NCBI GenBank assembly: GCA_009930155.1
Contig: RZYX01000022.1
Location: 1-26,236, forward strand
Length of the DNA: 26,236 nt
Source of the DNA: Clostridia bacterium
GTDB lineage: Bacteria > Bacillota_A > Clostridia > Oscillospirales > Acutalibacteraceae
Direction of reading: 5' to 3'
Below the pieces are notes generated by a model that saw only the letters and a program-made list of their open reading frames with translations, was not told the DNA's origin and did no database searches. A program made the position numbers and the translations under genes. Shown in pieces: positions 24,422-26,236 of this stretch. Each line of letters starts with the position of its first letter. Position 1 is the first letter of the stretch.

Positions 24422-24430
24422 TGATATAAT
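24422..24430 (+). promoter_or_regulatory. Extended -10 promoter of substrate-binding protein gene
   Basis: TGATATAAT (extended -10 with perfect hexamer), 48 bases before the GTG. It diverges from the rmuC promoter 74 bases away. Confidence 0.5.
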
Positions 24431-24477
24431 ATAAATCAATAAAAATAAATTTGTCGATTTCTGTCGGAGGTGCAAAA

Positions 24478-26115
24478 GTGAAAAAGAAAATTATTGCAAT
24501 AATTTTAAGTATGCTCCTTGTACTTGCTTTATTTTCCTCTTGCCATAGTAAATCCACAAGTGATGTCATTCGCTTTCCTATAAGTTCTGACCCTATCTGC
24601 CTTGACCCACAAATCGCCGTTGGCACTTCTGCCAACATTTTAATCAACAACTGCTTTGAGGGACTTGTTAGAATTGGTGAAGGAGGCAACATAATTCCAG
24701 GTGTTGCCAAAAGCTGGAAAGTATCGTCTGACTCACTAACATACACCTTTAATTTGCGTTCAAATGCACACTGGATTTTGCCAAAAGACTTAGAAGATAC
24801 GCTTGGCAAAGATTATGAAAAAACCTTTGACACAAATGTAAAGGCAAAAGATTTTGTTTTTGCTTTTACTCGTTCGATAGATCCTATTACAAACGCACCT
24901 AATGCCAGAGATATTTATGCTATAAAAAATGCAAAAGCTATAAACACAGGCAAGATGCCAACAAACAAGCTTGGTGTAACTGCACTTGACGATTACACTT
25001 TGCAAATCACCTTAGACTATGCGAACCTAAACTTCTTAAGTGTTCTTGCAACTCCAATTTGTATGCCTTGCAACGAAACTTTTTTTAACAAAACTTTAGG
25101 GCGCTATGGTCTTTCGTCAAGGCTTTTGCTTTGTAACGGCCCATTTTATTTAAGCAACTGGGAAAAGGAAAGTATGCTATACCTTAAAGCCAACGAAAAT
25201 TATGAAGGGGATAACACGGTCTTACCAACAAATGTTAACCTTTATGTAAGCCCCGACAATACAACCCATTTACAAAAGCTTATAAGCGGTACTTATGATG
25301 CCGCTCATCTTTCCAGCTCTGATGTTTCTGCTTTACCTAGTGACATGCAGTTTGAAACAACAAAATATAAAAACATTGTTTGGTCGCTGTGTTTTAACAA
25401 TACAAGCACTTTGCTAAGCAACAATGATTTAAGGCTTGCTCTTTTCCATTCTACCAACGGAGATGTTTTTAAATCAGATTCAAACGCTATTGTAGAGGGT
25501 ATTGTTCCATCATCATGCCTAATCTTCCCTGGCTCTTCATACCGTGCCAATTCAAATATTGTTTCGCCCTCAAACTATGACACAACACTTGCATCAAAGT
25601 ATTGGAACTCATACATTCAAAATGGCAACAGTGCTGAAGTTACCCTTTCTTTACTTTGCACCAAAGAGCATGAAACTATGGTAAAAAAGCTAATTCAAGA
25701 ATGGCAAAAACTATTTGGAATTGAATTTTCTGTAAGCATTGTTACTATGGAAGAATACGAGCTTCAAAAAAGAGTGTGCAACGGCAACTACGAGCTTGCT
25801 TTTGCCCCAATATTTGCAGACGAATTCCTTGCCTCTGACTTTTTAAATAGGTTTGGCACAGGTAATTATGGTAATGTTGCCAACTATTCATCTGCCACCT
25901 ATGATTCTTTGCTTGAAAGCATTCAAAAAGCAACTAGCAAAAAAGAGTTGCTAAATCTTTGCAAAGATGCTGAAACTCATTTGATGAACAACGGTATAAT
26001 TTTCCCTGTCTATTTTGAAGATAGTTATGTAGTTGTAAGTAGCAATGTAGAAGGGCTTTACTTCTACCCTTCGGGTGAGAATGTATCCTTTTTAAGAGCT
26101 CATCACACAAAATAA
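24478..26115 (+). CDS. Oligopeptide ABC transporter substrate-binding lipoprotein (OppA-like)
   Basis: Extracellular lipid-anchored solute-binding protein of SBP family 5, which captures peptides or similar solutes for an ABC importer. From the GTG at 24478 (GGAGGTG, five bases upstream) it is 545 residues. A KKKIIAII signal segment ends in the lipobox LFSSC with C22 as the lipidated cysteine. Family signs are LDPQIAVGTSANILINNCFEGL near 42-63 (in two motifs), SWKVSSDSLTYTFNLR and the KDFVFAFTRSIDP segment. The frame is open from 24451, but the signal peptide fits only the GTG start. No permease or ATPase gene is adjacent and a terminator follows, so it stands alone within this window. Confidence 0.92.
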   Translation: MKKKIIAIILSMLLVLALFSSCHSKSTSDVIRFPISSDPICLDPQIAVGTSANILINNCFEGLVRIGEGGNIIPGVAKSWKVSSDSLTYTFNLRSNAHWILPKDLEDTLGKDYEKTFDTNVKAKDFVFAFTRSIDPITNAPNARDIYAIKNAKAINTGKMPTNKLGVTALDDYTLQITLDYANLNFLSVLATPICMPCNETFFNKTLGRYGLSSRLLLCNGPFYLSNWEKESMLYLKANENYEGDNTVLPTNVNLYVSPDNTTHLQKLISGTYDAAHLSSSDVSALPSDMQFETTKYKNIVWSLCFNNTSTLLSNNDLRLALFHSTNGDVFKSDSNAIVEGIVPSSCLIFPGSSYRANSNIVSPSNYDTTLASKYWNSYIQNGNSAEVTLSLLCTKEHETMVKKLIQEWQKLFGIEFSVSIVTMEEYELQKRVCNGNYELAFAPIFADEFLASDFLNRFGTGNYGNVANYSSATYDSLLESIQKATSKKELLNLCKDAETHLMNNGIIFPVYFEDSYVVVSSNVEGLYFYPSGENVSFLRAHHTK

Positions 26116-26146
26116 AGATTTACTATACTTAAACCTTATGTTACTC

Positions 26147-26183
26147 GCAGCCCGTAGCTAAAAAGCTGTGGGCTGCTTTTATT
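26147..26183 (+). terminator. Terminator after OppA-like gene
   Basis: 13-bp stem with two G-U pairs (26147-26159 with 26164-26176), 4-base AAAA loop, then TTTTATT. Confidence 0.9.
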
Positions 26184-26236
26184 GTGAACAAAGGAGTACA
26201 CCTAAAGCTTTTCACTAATCATTGTTACCGCCATCC

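Noticed and set aside
26202..26236. Possible C-terminal end of a minus-strand gene (frame ending MISEKL and TAG)
   Set aside because: Only 35 bases are visible, too little to support a gene.

Overview
The window reads as an AT-rich Gram-positive chromosome segment, most likely from a gut-type Clostridia (Bacillota). This is an inference from base composition, from purine-rich Shine-Dalgarno (SD) sites before nearly every gene, from SigA-type and extended -10 promoters, from U-tailed hairpin terminators, and from a YtvI-like AI-2E family membrane protein typical of spore formers. No rRNA, tRNA, CRISPR array, transposase, integrase or phage gene was seen. Apart from the cut gene at the left edge, every gene called is intact.

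Layout. (1) 1-3216, plus strand: the 3' part of glycerol kinase, an Ldh_2-family 2-hydroxyacid (malate/lactate type) dehydrogenase and an NAD-malic enzyme, closed by a strong terminator. (2) 3217-4480: an AT-rich gap with a good promoter, then a lone ThiF/MoeB-like E1 adenylyltransferase. (3) 4638-9719, minus strand: a YtvI-like membrane protein, then an OmpR-type response regulator overlapping a large multi-pass histidine kinase. Downstream lies a 43-codon membrane-protein gene with its own SD, -10, terminator and a cluster of TTACAA/TTGTAA palindromes upstream. (4) 9779-12419, plus strand: homoserine dehydrogenase and aspartate kinase. The kinase gene carries an internal in-frame SD and GTG at codon 246 that would make a separate ACT-domain beta subunit. 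(5) 12425-14514, minus strand: an unrecognised 287-residue protein followed by a membrane diguanylate cyclase. (6) 14565-17884, plus strand: D-Ala-D-Ala ligase, a DUF1934/YwiB-like protein and arginyl-tRNA synthetase, tightly packed. (7) 17927-18897, plus strand: a short-chain dehydrogenase with its own promoter and terminator. (8) 18898-19572: a gene-free stretch with two minus-strand promoter-terminator units and no convincing ORF, so candidate small RNAs; one promoter is a perfect TTGACA-N17-TATAAT. (9) 19573-24348, minus strand: RmuC, then an esterase plus GH3 glycosidase pair with its own promoter. (10) 24422-26183, plus strand: an OppA-type lipoprotein.

Most genes are housekeeping or central metabolism: amino-acid synthesis, wall precursor synthesis, tRNA charging, malate/pyruvate redox and glycoside use. 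The least expected material is between the genes: the candidate small RNAs at 18840-19261, the small membrane-protein gene with its operator-like array at 4638-5008, and the internal start in lysC. All three rest on sequence pattern alone; no transcript or homology data were available.
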